Origin: Pseudomonas sp. KBW05 | Lineage (GTDB): Bacteria > Pseudomonadota > Gammaproteobacteria > Pseudomonadales > Pseudomonadaceae | Assembly (NCBI RefSeq): GCF_003852405.1 | Contig: NZ_QAJM01000050.1 | Coordinates: forward strand, 1-64,000 | Direction of reading: 5' to 3' | DNA: 64,000 nt | Shown: one piece after another, positions 53,786 through 62,148 of the stretch | How positions within the stretch are numbered: the first letter of the stretch is position 1 | Layout: every line of letters begins with the position of its first letter | Program-made: the position numbers and the translations under genes | The notes under the pieces: model-generated | What the model was told of the DNA's origin: nothing | The model's database searches: none | What the model saw: the letters and a program-made list of their open reading frames with translations, nothing else

Positions 53786-54496
53786 TCAATGGGTGGCCGG
53801 AAGCTCCAGGCTCAGGCGCCGCGCCGCTGCACGCAAATGCGCCTCGGCGCTGGCGGCGGCGCGTTGGGCGTCGCCGTCGACGATGGCCTGGTAGAGCGCC
53901 TGGTGTTCCTGGGTCGCATCGGCGGAGCCAGTGGCAAAGCGTGACGCCGAGTTTTCCCAGGCGGTTTTGCGGGCGCTGGCCAATTGGCTGCGCAGGAAGT
54001 CGTGGAAGGCGACGAAGTAGTCATTCTTGCTGGCGTCCGCGATGGCGCGGTGGAATTCCACGTCGGCGAGGGCGGCGGCTTCGAAGTTGTCGCGGTTGTC
54101 CTGCATGGTCTGCAGGGCGCTTTTCATGCGCAGCAGGTCGGCCTCATCGCGGCGCTGGGCGGCAATCGAGGCGGCTTGGGTTTCGATCCACAGGCGCACT
54201 TCAAACATCTGCGCCAGGTCCGGGCTGCGGCCGTTGGGCTGGGGGAAACGGAACACCGTGCCCGCGGGCGTCTGCGAAATGAACGAGCCCAGACCCCGGC
54301 GGGCGGTGATCACGCCGTCCGCCTTGAGCTGGGCAATGGCTTCGCGCACCACGGAGCGGCTGACGTTGAGTTGCTCGGCCAGTTGCTGTTCGGTGGGCAT
54401 GCGCGACTCCGGCGGCAATTGGCCGGAGTCGATTTCTGCGCGGATCGCACTGACAACCCGCACGACAAGCGAGTCGGGACGCTGGAGCTCAAGCAT
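53786..54496 (-). CDS. GntR/FadR-family transcriptional regulator
   Basis: The 236-residue regulator has an N-terminal winged helix (about 1-75; PTEQQLAEQLNVSRSVVREAIAQLKADGVITARRGLGSF) and a helical FCD ligand-binding domain (about 90-230; EVRLWIETQAASIAAQRR, EFHRAIADASKN and H near 200). FCD proteins bind carboxylic acids with a metal held by Asp/His. Its position ahead of lhgO and the shared operator motif imply control of the 2-hydroxyglutarate operon and of itself. The ligand is probably 2-hydroxyglutarate or a related diacid (inference). Confidence 0.88.
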   Translation of the reverse strand: MLELQRPDSLVVRVVSAIRAEIDSGQLPPESRMPTEQQLAEQLNVSRSVVREAIAQLKADGVITARRGLGSFISQTPAGTVFRFPQPNGRSPDLAQMFEVRLWIETQAASIAAQRRDEADLLRMKSALQTMQDNRDNFEAAALADVEFHRAIADASKNDYFVAFHDFLRSQLASARKTAWENSASRFATGSADATQEHQALYQAIVDGDAQRAAASAEAHLRAAARRLSLELPATH

Positions 54497-54498
54497 GG

Positions 54499-54528
54499 GA
54501 CAACCTTGGTGATCAGGTTGTCAGACAA
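54499..54528. promoter_or_regulatory. FadR-type operator upstream of the regulator gene
   Basis: TTGTCAGACAA (54518-54528) is a perfect odd palindrome of the TTGTC-N-GACAA class bound by FadR-type GntR proteins. A further half-site GACAACC (54499-54505) is the inverse of GGTTGTC (54516-54522). The site lies 3-32 nt upstream of the regulator's start, as expected for autorepression. Confidence 0.7.
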
Positions 54529-54550
54529 TAGTCGCTGCGATTTTATCTTG

Positions 54551-55723
54551 TCAATGTTTGTGTCGCAGCGCGCCGGCCAACAGGATCAGGCCTACCGCCA
54601 CCGCGAAGGTGGTATGCAGGCCAAAAGCCACGGATTGCGGGGTGGCGCGGATGATATCCGGCGTGGCCCAGGCGAACACCGCACCGAGGGCCGAGGCGCC
54701 GAAAATCAGGCCGATATTGCGCGACAGGTTCAACAGGCCCGACACCGTGCCCCGACGCGGGCCTTCGACATCACGCATCACCGCGGTGTTGTTGGCGGCC
54801 TGGAACAGGCTGTAACCCGACGTCAGCAAGACCAACGCGCCAAGGTAGGCCAACAGCCCGCCGGCCAGCGCCAGTGCCAACGCGCCTACGGCCATGATGG
54901 CCAGTCCGAGGAGGGTCATGGGCGGGCTGCCGAGACGGTCGGTGAGATGGCCGGCAGGCACGCCGGTGACGGCTGCAACACAAGGCCCGACCGCCATCAC
55001 CAGGCCCATCCACGCAGGCGCGAGCCCCAGGCCACGGGACAAGTAGAACGGGCCGACCACAAACGTCGCCATCATCACCGCCGACACCAGCGCGCTCATC
55101 CCCAGGCCGGCGCGCAGCCCAGGGCTGGCCAGTGCCGACCAGAGCGGCACTGCCGCCCGTGCCCCGGGTTCATTCGGCAGGTAGCGGTAGGCGAGGGCGG
55201 CCGCCAGCAGCCCCAGCGGCGCGCCGAGCAGGAACAGCGCGCGCCAACTCCACAGGCTCAACAACACGCCACCGACGCTGGGCCCCATCGCGGTGCCGAC
55301 GGCCGACAGCGTGCCGAGCAAGCCCATCACACGCCCGGTACGTTCCTTGCTGACCGTGTCGCCGACCATCCCCAGGGTCATCGCCATCATGATCGCCGCA
55401 CCAAGCCCTTGCAGCACGCGCGCGGCGATCAGCCAGTGCAGTGACGGCGCCATGGCACACAGCCCGCAGGCCAGGGCGAACAGCAACAAGCCGGCGAGCA
55501 ACAGTCGCCGCCGCCCCAGGCGATCGCCCAAGCGGCCCGCGCTGACAATCACGGCGGTGATTGCCAGCAAATACGCGAGTACAACCCACTGCACCGCCTG
55601 AAACGACGCGTCAAAGGCCAGTACCAGGCTGGGCAGGCCGACATTGGCAATGCTGGTGCCGAGGGAGGCCAGCAACATGGACAGCGACAGGCTGAAAAGG
55701 GCGCCGCGTGTGGACGTGTGCAT
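54551..55723 (-). CDS. MFS transporter, probable drug exporter
   Basis: The 390-residue protein has about twelve helices with the MFS A-motif GRLGDRLGRRRLLLAG (between helices 2 and 3, about 61-76) and the antiporter-type motif C in GTAMGPSVGGVLLSLWSWRALFLLGAPLG (helix 5). This points to an exporter of the DHA group rather than an importer. It is divergent from the LysR regulator at 55837; the 113-nt gap between them should hold both promoters. Start 55723 has AAGGAA upstream on the minus strand. Confidence 0.83.
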   Translation of the reverse strand: MHTSTRGALFSLSLSMLLASLGTSIANVGLPSLVLAFDASFQAVQWVVLAYLLAITAVIVSAGRLGDRLGRRRLLLAGLLLFALACGLCAMAPSLHWLIAARVLQGLGAAIMMAMTLGMVGDTVSKERTGRVMGLLGTLSAVGTAMGPSVGGVLLSLWSWRALFLLGAPLGLLAAALAYRYLPNEPGARAAVPLWSALASPGLRAGLGMSALVSAVMMATFVVGPFYLSRGLGLAPAWMGLVMAVGPCVAAVTGVPAGHLTDRLGSPPMTLLGLAIMAVGALALALAGGLLAYLGALVLLTSGYSLFQAANNTAVMRDVEGPRRGTVSGLLNLSRNIGLIFGASALGAVFAWATPDIIRATPQSVAFGLHTTFAVAVGLILLAGALRHKH

Positions 55724-55836
55724 CTGGAATTCCTTGAATGATCGCTACTGTCACAAATCTACGGGCTCGCCTAACATGGCGGAAGGCGCATGGATTGCAG
55801 TCAATACCTGCACAAGACGCCTGATAAGGAACGCTG

Positions 55837-56745
55837 ATGCCCGACCTGAACCTGCTGATCACCCTGGATGCGTTGCTCGCCGAAGGCAGCGTCGCCGGTG
55901 CGGCCAAGCGTTTGCGCCTGAGCCCCTCGGCCATGAGCCGCGCCTTGGCGCGCTTGCGCGAAACCACCGGTGATCCGTTGCTGGTGCGTGCCGGCCGTGG
56001 CCTGGTGCCGACGCCACGGGCCTTGGCGCTGCGCGAACACGTCAGCCGCCTGGTGCTGGACGCCCATGCCGTGCTGCGCCCCGCGCAAACCCTGGATATG
56101 GCCCGGGTCGAGCGCACCTTCACCCTGCGCACCAGTGACGAGTTCGTCGAAAACTTCGGCCCGGCCTTGCTCGCACGCATCGCTGAGGACGCGCCTGGCG
56201 TGCGACTGCGCTTCGTCAACAAGACTGACAAGGACAGTGCCTGGCTACGGGACGGCAGCGTTGACCTGGAAACCGGCGTGGTCGACGCCAATGCCAGCCC
56301 CGAACTGCTGACCCAGGCGCTGTTTCGTGATCGCTTGATCGGCGTGGTGCGCAGCAGCCATCCCCTGAGCCAGGGTGACATCAGCGTGCAGCGCTATGCC
56401 GAGGGCCAGCACGTCTACGTGTCCCGACGCGGGCAAGACCGTGGGCAGATCGACGAAGCGCTGGACGCCCAGGGCCTCAGCCGCCAGATCGGCACGATTG
56501 TCACCGGATTCTCCACCGCCATCGCCCTGGCCCGCGCCACCGACTTGATCGCCAGCGTGCCCGAGCGCTACACCGCCCATCAACGCGAAGGCCTGCACAG
56601 CTTCGCGCTGCCCTTGGCGTTGCCCACCTTTACCGTGGCGATGCTCTGGCACCCGCGCCTGGACGCCGACCTGGGCCATCGCTGGCTGCGTGGATGTTTG
56701 CGTGAGGTCTGCAGGCCGCAGCAGGTACAATCCCCGCAGCCTTGA
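55837..56745 (+). CDS. LysR-family transcriptional regulator
   Basis: This 302-residue regulator has an N-terminal winged helix (about 1-60; ALLAEGSVAGAAKRLRLSPSAMSRALARLRETTGDPLLVR) and a periplasmic-binding-protein-like effector domain (about 85-290). The divergent position beside the MFS exporter gene suggests that it controls that gene. The ATG follows AAGGA at good spacing. The ligand is unknown. Confidence 0.87.
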   Translation: MPDLNLLITLDALLAEGSVAGAAKRLRLSPSAMSRALARLRETTGDPLLVRAGRGLVPTPRALALREHVSRLVLDAHAVLRPAQTLDMARVERTFTLRTSDEFVENFGPALLARIAEDAPGVRLRFVNKTDKDSAWLRDGSVDLETGVVDANASPELLTQALFRDRLIGVVRSSHPLSQGDISVQRYAEGQHVYVSRRGQDRGQIDEALDAQGLSRQIGTIVTGFSTAIALARATDLIASVPERYTAHQREGLHSFALPLALPTFTVAMLWHPRLDADLGHRWLRGCLREVCRPQQVQSPQP

Positions 56746-56766
56746 CGCGAAACCCCAGGAATTTGC

Positions 56767-57444
56767 ATGCTCATCCTTACCCGTTACACCACGCCGTGTC
56801 CCGCGGCCATCAGCGACCAGATCCTGCAGATGGTGGTGGACAACCTCACCGACATCAGCAGCGTTGCACTGCCGCCGAGCAATCTGCTGTACAGCATCTA
56901 CCAGTACGCCACGGGCTTTGAGGTGCATCTGTACCTGGAAGCCTTGAATGGGGCGAAGGGGATTGCGGTCGAGTTGATTGTGGCCACCGCCACGCTGGAC
57001 CCGGAGAAAGTCATCGGTTTTGTGCTGTGCCTGCCGGTGAAGGATGACCCCGAGGCCTGTGGTATCGCGTTTATGGCGGTGCAAGCCGGTTTCCGGCGCC
57101 AGGGCGTGGCGCGCGCCATGCTGGGTGATGTGCTTGAGCGCTATCCTCACGCTGAATTGAACTGCGCCGTGGAAAAAGTCCCGGCCTTCGAAGCCATGGG
57201 CTTCCAGGTGCGTGGTGCGCGGGATACCCAGGTGGTGATGAATACCCGCAGCTACGCCACCGACGGGCTGATGGGGGTGCTGGATGTGGCGGCGATCTAT
57301 AGCTCGCTGGAAGTGCGGCAGATTCACACCTACCTGCTGCAAAAGCACGGCAAGCGCGCGATGGTGGATGCGGAGAAGCAGCGCGACCGGCACCTGGATC
57401 AACGGGTGCGCAAGGTGCAGTTGTTTGTGCAGGGGCGGGGCTGA
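56767..57444 (+). CDS. GNAT-fold acetyltransferase-like protein
   Basis: The 225-residue protein has a GNAT acetyl-CoA loop, QAGFRRQGVARAMLGDVLERYP (about 102-123), and a following EAMGFQVRG strand. The N-terminal quarter and the C-terminal 60 residues (basic, with HLDQRVRKVQLF) are not typical of short GNATs, so it may have a special substrate. It starts 21 nt after the LysR gene in the same direction and may be co-transcribed. I cannot name the acceptor. Confidence 0.75.
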   Translation: MLILTRYTTPCPAAISDQILQMVVDNLTDISSVALPPSNLLYSIYQYATGFEVHLYLEALNGAKGIAVELIVATATLDPEKVIGFVLCLPVKDDPEACGIAFMAVQAGFRRQGVARAMLGDVLERYPHAELNCAVEKVPAFEAMGFQVRGARDTQVVMNTRSYATDGLMGVLDVAAIYSSLEVRQIHTYLLQKHGKRAMVDAEKQRDRHLDQRVRKVQLFVQGRG

Positions 57445-57486
57445 GATTCAATTTTCTGTGGCAGATGTGGTGTCTGCCCTATTGCT

Positions 57487-57559
57487 ATCGCAGGCAAGCC
57501 AGCTCCCACATTTTGACCGTGTGAACCCGATCAAGTGTGGGAGCTGGCTTGCCTGCGAT
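57487..57559. repeat. REP inverted pair, subfamily B, tail-to-tail
   Basis: ATCGCAGGCAAGCCAGCTCC... (57487-57510) and its perfect complement (57536-57559) are 24-nt arms with a 25-nt spacer. It lies between the convergent GNAT-like and TetR genes. Confidence 0.94.
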
Positions 57560-57566
57560 GACGCCC

Positions 57567-58163
57567 TCACTGCCTACCCACCATCCCCAGAATCATCCCC
57601 AACAACTCCTGCTGCGCCTCCTCACGGCTGAGCTCACCGCTGGCCGCCGCCTGGGACAAGGCTTCCGCCGCCCCAAGCATCGCCCGCAAACCAGCCCGGG
57701 ACACCTTGCCTCCGGGCGCAAACGGCGACAGCGCGGCGCTGCATTTATCGAGGAAGATCGCTTCGTACTGACGCTTGAGGGTTTCCAGCTCCGGCGAGCT
57801 GCTCAACGCTGCAATCACCCCTGGGATTTCCCGTCCCTGCAACAGCACGCAATCGACATAGGACGCGGCAATCACCCATGCCCGGTCCTCCAACGTCGCA
57901 TTGCTTGCTTCGATAGCCTCGGCAAACACCTGGTTCTGGCGCCCGTCGAAATCGGCATACAGCGCGGCCAACAACCCGCCGCGGGTGACGAAGTGATCGT
58001 AGACCACCGGCTTGGTGACGCCCGCGAGTTCCGCCAGGCGACCCAGGGTCAGGGCGTCGGTGCCTTCATCGCGGACCAGTTGCCAGGCCACGTCCAACAG
58101 TTGACGCAGGCGATCTTCGCGCGACAGGCGACGACGGGGGGCAGGGGATTCACTGCTTGACAT
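57567..58163 (-). CDS. TetR-family repressor
   Basis: The 198-residue repressor has an N-terminal helix-turn-helix (about 12-60; LLDVAWQLVRDEGTDALTLGRLAELAGVTKPVVYDHFVTRGGLL) and a helical ligand-binding body. It is divergent from the quinone reductase gene at 58233, and a pair of GTAACTTA direct repeats lies in the 69-nt gap. Start 58163 (MSSSESPAP) is used because the upstream extension to 58190 crosses the operator region. The inducing ligand may be a quinone or other electrophile (inference from the target). Confidence 0.87.
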   Translation of the reverse strand: MSSSESPAPRRRLSREDRLRQLLDVAWQLVRDEGTDALTLGRLAELAGVTKPVVYDHFVTRGGLLAALYADFDGRQNQVFAEAIEASNATLEDRAWVIAASYVDCVLLQGREIPGVIAALSSSPELETLKRQYEAIFLDKCSAALSPFAPGGKVSRAGLRAMLGAAEALSQAAASGELSREEAQQELLGMILGMVGRQ

Positions 58164-58178
58164 GCTTATATACCAAAA

Positions 58179-58200
58179 GTAACTTACCAAGGGTAACTTA
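58179..58200. promoter_or_regulatory. Direct-repeat operator candidate between tetR-like and quinone reductase genes
   Basis: GTAACTTA occurs at 58179-58186 and again at 58193-58200, 14 bp apart. The first copy lies in the odd palindrome AAGT-A-ACTT. The site is between the divergent starts at 58163 and 58233, where the repressor is expected to bind. Confidence 0.55.
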
Positions 58201-58232
58201 AGCCCAGCCTAAACCGAAATGGAGTCAATGTC

Positions 58233-58832
58233 ATGCACGCCTTGATCGTAGTCTCTCATCACGACCCGCAATCCCTGACCCACAGCATCGCCTTGCAAGC
58301 CGCTGCCGGGCTGACCGCTGCCGGGCACACCTTCGAGATTGCCGACCTCGCCGCGGAAGGTTTCGACCCGCGCTACGGCGCCGCCGACCAGCGCGTGCAC
58401 CGCACTCGCGCCCAGCCTCCAGCGGACGTGCTGGCCGAGCAAGCGCGTATCGACCGTGCCGACGCGCTGGTATTGGCGTTCCCGATCTACTGGTGGTCGC
58501 TGCCGGGCTTGCTCAAAGGTTGGGTCGACCGTGTTTTCGTCAACGGTTGGGCGATTGATTACGGCCCTGACATGCCGGTGGTGAAAAAACTGCGGCACTT
58601 GAACGTGCACCTGTTGGCCGTGGGGGCGGCGGATGAAAGCGCGTTCGATCGTCACGGTTATGCCAAGGCCATGCGTACGCAGATCGACCACGGCATCTTT
58701 GATTACTGCGGGGCCAAGGTGCTCACCTCCGAGTTGTTGCTGGAGTCGGAAAGCGGCACCGCCCAGGCGCACCTGCGCAAAGCGCACACAGTGGGGCAGG
58801 GGTTGTTTCAACAGGAGAGGGTCGCGGGCTGA
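58233..58832 (+). CDS. NAD(P)H:quinone oxidoreductase, flavodoxin-like fold
   Basis: The 199-residue flavoprotein belongs to the NQO1/KefF/MdaB group. Motifs seen are the FMN/FAD phosphate loop start LIVVSHHDPQSLTHSIA (about 4-20), the FPIYWWSLPGLLKGWVDRVF signature (about 86-105) and the GAADESAF region. Such enzymes reduce quinones by two electrons, avoiding semiquinone radicals. Regulation by the divergent TetR protein is likely. Its stop is 2 nt from the convergent gene at 58834. Confidence 0.9.
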   Translation: MHALIVVSHHDPQSLTHSIALQAAAGLTAAGHTFEIADLAAEGFDPRYGAADQRVHRTRAQPPADVLAEQARIDRADALVLAFPIYWWSLPGLLKGWVDRVFVNGWAIDYGPDMPVVKKLRHLNVHLLAVGAADESAFDRHGYAKAMRTQIDHGIFDYCGAKVLTSELLLESESGTAQAHLRKAHTVGQGLFQQERVAG

Positions 58833-58833
58833 T

Positions 58834-59223
58834 TCAGCCTTCGCGAAACAGGTCGTGGGCGTCGAGCAGGCGGTAGGCAATTTCCGGGCGTTTTTCCATG
58901 CCCCGGCGAATGGCTGCTGGAATCGCTTGGCGGGTCTTGCGACATAGGCCTGGAAACGGGTCGATGTCGATCTGGATCCCGCGCATGCTCTTGACCTCGG
59001 TGTGCCCCGGCGCCACATGCACGCGGATGCCCAATTGTTGGTACATCAGCTGTTGCATGCGTTCCAGGTCTTGCAGGCTCTTGAGGTCTTCGAGGCGCGC
59101 GATCAGCTTCTTCTCTTCCTGGCGCGTGAGGGTGAGGATGCGCACGTCGGCGCCCGGGGCTTGCAGCAGTTGCTCGCGGTCGCAGTCGCAAGCGCCGGGT
59201 GGGCAGGGTTGGCGAATAGTCAT
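58834..59223 (-). CDS. Conserved hypothetical protein with N-terminal Cys motif
   Basis: The 129-residue protein is not one I can assign. It has an N-terminal CPPGACDC pattern (three cysteines within residues 7-14) that could hold a metal, a helical KKLIARLEDLKSLQDLERMQQLMYQQLG segment (about 38-65, probable coiled coil) and a C-terminal basic part. The start at 59223 is supported by GGGGAGG upstream. It begins 32 nt after the aroA stop on the same strand, so it is probably co-transcribed with aroA. Confidence 0.75.
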   Translation of the reverse strand: MTIRQPCPPGACDCDREQLLQAPGADVRILTLTRQEEKKLIARLEDLKSLQDLERMQQLMYQQLGIRVHVAPGHTEVKSMRGIQIDIDPFPGLCRKTRQAIPAAIRRGMEKRPEIAYRLLDAHDLFREG

Positions 59224-59255
59224 GTGCTTGGCCTCCCCATTCCGACGCTGCCGGC

Positions 59256-60512
59256 TCAGTAGCTGAGTTGCACCCCAAGACTGCCCAGGGCCTTCCAGTA
59301 CTCAGGATAGGTCTTGGCCACGCAGTCCGGGTCTTGAATGCGGATGCCCGCCACTTTCAAGCCGGCCAGGGCAAAGCACATGGCGATGCGGTGGTCGGCG
59401 TGGGTGTCGATCAGGGCATTGCACGACGTGCCGGCCAGCGCCGGGTCGCTGGCAACGAGCAGGTCGTCGCCTTCGATGGTGGCCAGGCCTGGGTGGATTT
59501 CATTCAAGCCGTCGTGCAGCGCCTGCACACGATCGCATTCCTTGACCCGCAGGTTGGCCAGCTCGGTGAAACGCACCGGGGTGTTGTTGAACGCGGCCAG
59601 CACGGCCAGGGTCGGGATGGCGTCCTGCATTTGCGAGCCAACCACTGTGGCCTGCATGTTCGGGAACTGGGCGATCACGGCCTGGGCCTTGGCGTCCGGC
59701 TGGGTGAAGTCCTGCGCGGCCACGCCGATGTCGATACGACCAGCAGTCAGCACCTCGGCCGCCCACAGGTAGGTGGCGGCGGATGCGTCCGGCTCGATCA
59801 GGTAGTCGTGGGCGCGGTAGCCGGTCGGGGCGACACGCCAGGTGGTGTCGTCGACGGTGTCGACCTGGGCACCGAAAGCCCGCATGCAGTCCAGGGTCAG
59901 GTCCACGTAGCCACGGGCACCGATGTCCTTGCCGGTCAGTGCCACTTCAATCGGCGCTTCGCCACAGGCCGCAAGCATCAGCAGGGCCGACACGTACTGG
60001 CTGGACAAGCCGCCGTCGATCTCGAAACGCTTGGCCTGGACCTTACCCACACCGTGCACGGTCACCGGCGGGCAACCGGTCGGGCTGTCGACCTGGATGC
60101 CGTTCTCGCGCAGGGTCGCCAGCAGCGGGCCGATCGGGCGCTTTTGCATATAGTCGTCGCCGGTCAGCACCACGGTGCCCTCAACGGTGGCGACGGCGGC
60201 GGTAAGAAAACGCATCGCGGTGCCGGCGTTGCCGAGGAACAGCGGTTGGGCGGGCAGTTGCAGCTTGCCGGAACCGGTGACCACAAAGGTGGTGTCATCC
60301 GGCTCGTCGATGGTCACGCCCATCTGGCGCAGGGCCACCGACATATGGCGGGTGTCATCGCTCTTCAACGCGCCGCTCAGGCGGCTGGTGCCCTTGGCCA
60401 GGGCGGCCAGCAACAGGGCGCGGTTGGTAATGGATTTGGAGCCGGGGGGCGCGACCTTGCCATTGAGGGGGAAATTGGGCGGTGTAACGGTCACGGTTTT
60501 CTGCGAACTCAA
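59256..60512 (-). CDS. aroA: 5-enolpyruvylshikimate-3-phosphate synthase, stand-alone
   Basis: The 418-residue enzyme condenses shikimate-3-phosphate with PEP in aromatic amino-acid synthesis. Motifs include PGSKSITNRALLLAALAKG (PEP/S3P site), LGNAGTAMRFLTAA (about 95-107) and the C-terminal NLRVKECDRVQAL and DHRIAMCFA. F102 takes the place of the proline found at this position in E. coli (P101). No in-frame ATG exists near the N-terminus. TTG 60512 is chosen because AGGAG lies nine bases upstream; TTG 60533 would be seven residues longer without such a site. Many pseudomonads also have a TyrA-AroA fusion elsewhere, so this may be a second isozyme. Confidence 0.9.
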   Translation of the reverse strand: MSSQKTVTVTPPNFPLNGKVAPPGSKSITNRALLLAALAKGTSRLSGALKSDDTRHMSVALRQMGVTIDEPDDTTFVVTGSGKLQLPAQPLFLGNAGTAMRFLTAAVATVEGTVVLTGDDYMQKRPIGPLLATLRENGIQVDSPTGCPPVTVHGVGKVQAKRFEIDGGLSSQYVSALLMLAACGEAPIEVALTGKDIGARGYVDLTLDCMRAFGAQVDTVDDTTWRVAPTGYRAHDYLIEPDASAATYLWAAEVLTAGRIDIGVAAQDFTQPDAKAQAVIAQFPNMQATVVGSQMQDAIPTLAVLAAFNNTPVRFTELANLRVKECDRVQALHDGLNEIHPGLATIEGDDLLVASDPALAGTSCNALIDTHADHRIAMCFALAGLKVAGIRIQDPDCVAKTYPEYWKALGSLGVQLSY

Positions 60513-60603
60513 GGTACAAGGCTCCTGATTCAAGGCAAGGTGGTACGGAGTGGCCGACGGGCGGACCCGAATAATCGGCCAAACCAGCAGTACTTGTCGA
60601 GGT

Positions 60604-61158
60604 TTAGCGCTGGCTCAGCCAGTAATCGTGCAGGGCACGCGCGGCCGGTTCAATCTGGCTGACACGCTGTTGGTGCGCTGCTACGTCCAGGTCGGCCGGC
60701 AACTCGAAATTGTCCTGCTCGGCACACCAGGAGATTTTCTCCAGTTCGCCGGCCAGCACTGCAGGCAGTGGCGGCCAGTTGCCGATGGCTGCGCCACGGA
60801 TATAACCAAAGCACCATTCTTCGGCGAGGGTCACGGTTTGGCCCTGGTGTTCGGTATCGTCGAAACGTGCCTTGAAGCCCTGCGCGTCGGTCGCCAGTTG
60901 CCCGGCCAGGGTATTGATATGGCGCACGCACAGTTCGAGGAAGCGCTGCGCCTCGTCCATGCTTTCCCACTCGGGGTTCTGCCCGCCCCAGATCGCCGGG
61001 AACCACTCGGCCACATCCACCTGGGCCGGGCTCGACACCAGGGCGGTGAAGTAGCCGTCCAGTTCGGCGAGGTTCAGCACCGAGTGGTCGTCGCCGTACT
61101 TTTGCAGGGTGTCTTCGACAAATTCGAATTCGGCCGGGGAGAGGGGTTGGGCGTGCAT
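60604..61158 (-). CDS. UPF0149/YecA-YgfB family protein
   Basis: The 184-residue protein has the family N-terminus LSPAEFEFVEDTLQKYGDDHSVLNLAELDGYFTALVSSP (about 6-45) and a middle WCFGYIRGAAIGNWPPL. It lacks the C-terminal SEC-C zinc-binding tail seen in some YecA proteins. Function is unknown. Start 61158 (MHAQ) is chosen because AAAGGAT is eight bases upstream; the ATG at 61164 is too close to it. It is divergent from the crotonase gene and upstream of aroA on the same strand. Confidence 0.85.
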   Translation of the reverse strand: MHAQPLSPAEFEFVEDTLQKYGDDHSVLNLAELDGYFTALVSSPAQVDVAEWFPAIWGGQNPEWESMDEAQRFLELCVRHINTLAGQLATDAQGFKARFDDTEHQGQTVTLAEEWCFGYIRGAAIGNWPPLPAVLAGELEKISWCAEQDNFELPADLDVAAHQQRVSQIEPAARALHDYWLSQR

Positions 61159-61330
61159 GGGCATATCCTTTAAACGTCGAGCGCCGCTGATGGGGCGGCT
61201 TAAAGCGCGAAGGATGGCGTGTGCGCCGGGTTTTATCCAGCGTTTTCCCAGTCCCGCTTTTGGCCGATGCGCCGTGGCGCACCCTTGTTATAGTTCGGCC
61301 CTTATCACTCGCCAGTCAGGGATCACTGCC

Positions 61331-62143
61331 ATGTCCGAATACCAAGCTTTCGTCGTCGAACTCACTGGCAATGTTGCCCATGTGCAGATCAATCGCCCGG
61401 AAAAGATCAACGCGATGAACGCGGTGTTCTGGGCCGAGATCATCGAGATTTTCCAGTGGATCGAAGACACCGACGCCGTGCGCGCGGTGGTGCTGAGTGG
61501 CGCCGGCAAGCATTTTTCCTCGGGCATCGACCTGATGATGCTGGCCTCGGTGGCCAATGAATTCGGCAAGGACGTCGGCCGCAATGCGCGCCTGCTGCGG
61601 CGTAAGATCCTTGAGCTGCAAGCCTCGTTCAACGCTGTCGACAACTGCCGCAAGCCGGTGCTGGCGGCGATCCAGGGCTATTGCATCGGCGGTGCCATCG
61701 ACCTGATCAGCGCCTGCGACATGCGCTACGCCGCCGAGGGCGCGCAGTTCTCGATCAAGGAGATCGACATCGGCATGGCCGCTGACGTCGGCACCCTGCA
61801 GCGCCTGCCGCGTATTGTCGGTGACGGCATGCTGCGGGAACTGGCCTACACCGGCCGCCAATTCGGCGCCGAAGAAGCACGCAGCATTGGCCTGGTCAAC
61901 CGCGTCTACCCCGATCAAGAGAGTCTGCTGGCCGGTGTGCTGGAGATCGCCCATGAAATCGCCGCAAAGTCGCCGATTGCCGTGACCGGCACCAAAGCCA
62001 TGATCAGCTACATGCGTGACCATACAGTCAATGATGGTCTGGAATACGTTGCCACCTGGAACGCGGCTATGTTGCAATCCAACGACCTGCGCGTGGCCAT
62101 CGCGGCCCATATGAGCAAGCAGAAACCCGAATTCGTGGATTGA
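61331..62143 (+). CDS. Crotonase-family enzyme, probable delta(3,5)-delta(2,4)-dienoyl-CoA isomerase
   Basis: The 270-residue enzyme has the crotonase fold with the oxyanion-hole segment [12 protein letters not shown] (about 57-68) and the [52 protein letters not shown] region (about 112-163). The two acidic residues of the [14 protein letters not shown] stretch are those of dienoyl-CoA isomerases, which shift double bases of odd-position unsaturated fatty acyl-CoAs during beta-oxidation. The start (MSEYQAF) at 61331 is used rather than an upstream ATG of a longer frame. nudC follows after 5 nt. Confidence 0.87.
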   Translation: MSEYQAFVVELTGNVAHVQINRPEKINAMNAVFWAEIIEIFQWIEDTDAVRAVVLSGAGKHFSSGIDLMMLASVANEFGKDVGRNARLLRRKILELQASFNAVDNCRKPVLAAIQGYCIGGAIDLISACDMRYAAEGAQFSIKEIDIGMAADVGTLQRLPRIVGDGMLRELAYTGRQFGAEEARSIGLVNRVYPDQESLLAGVLEIAHEIAAKSPIAVTGTKAMISYMRDHTVNDGLEYVATWNAAMLQSNDLRVAIAAHMSKQKPEFVD

Positions 62144-62148
62144 CTGAT

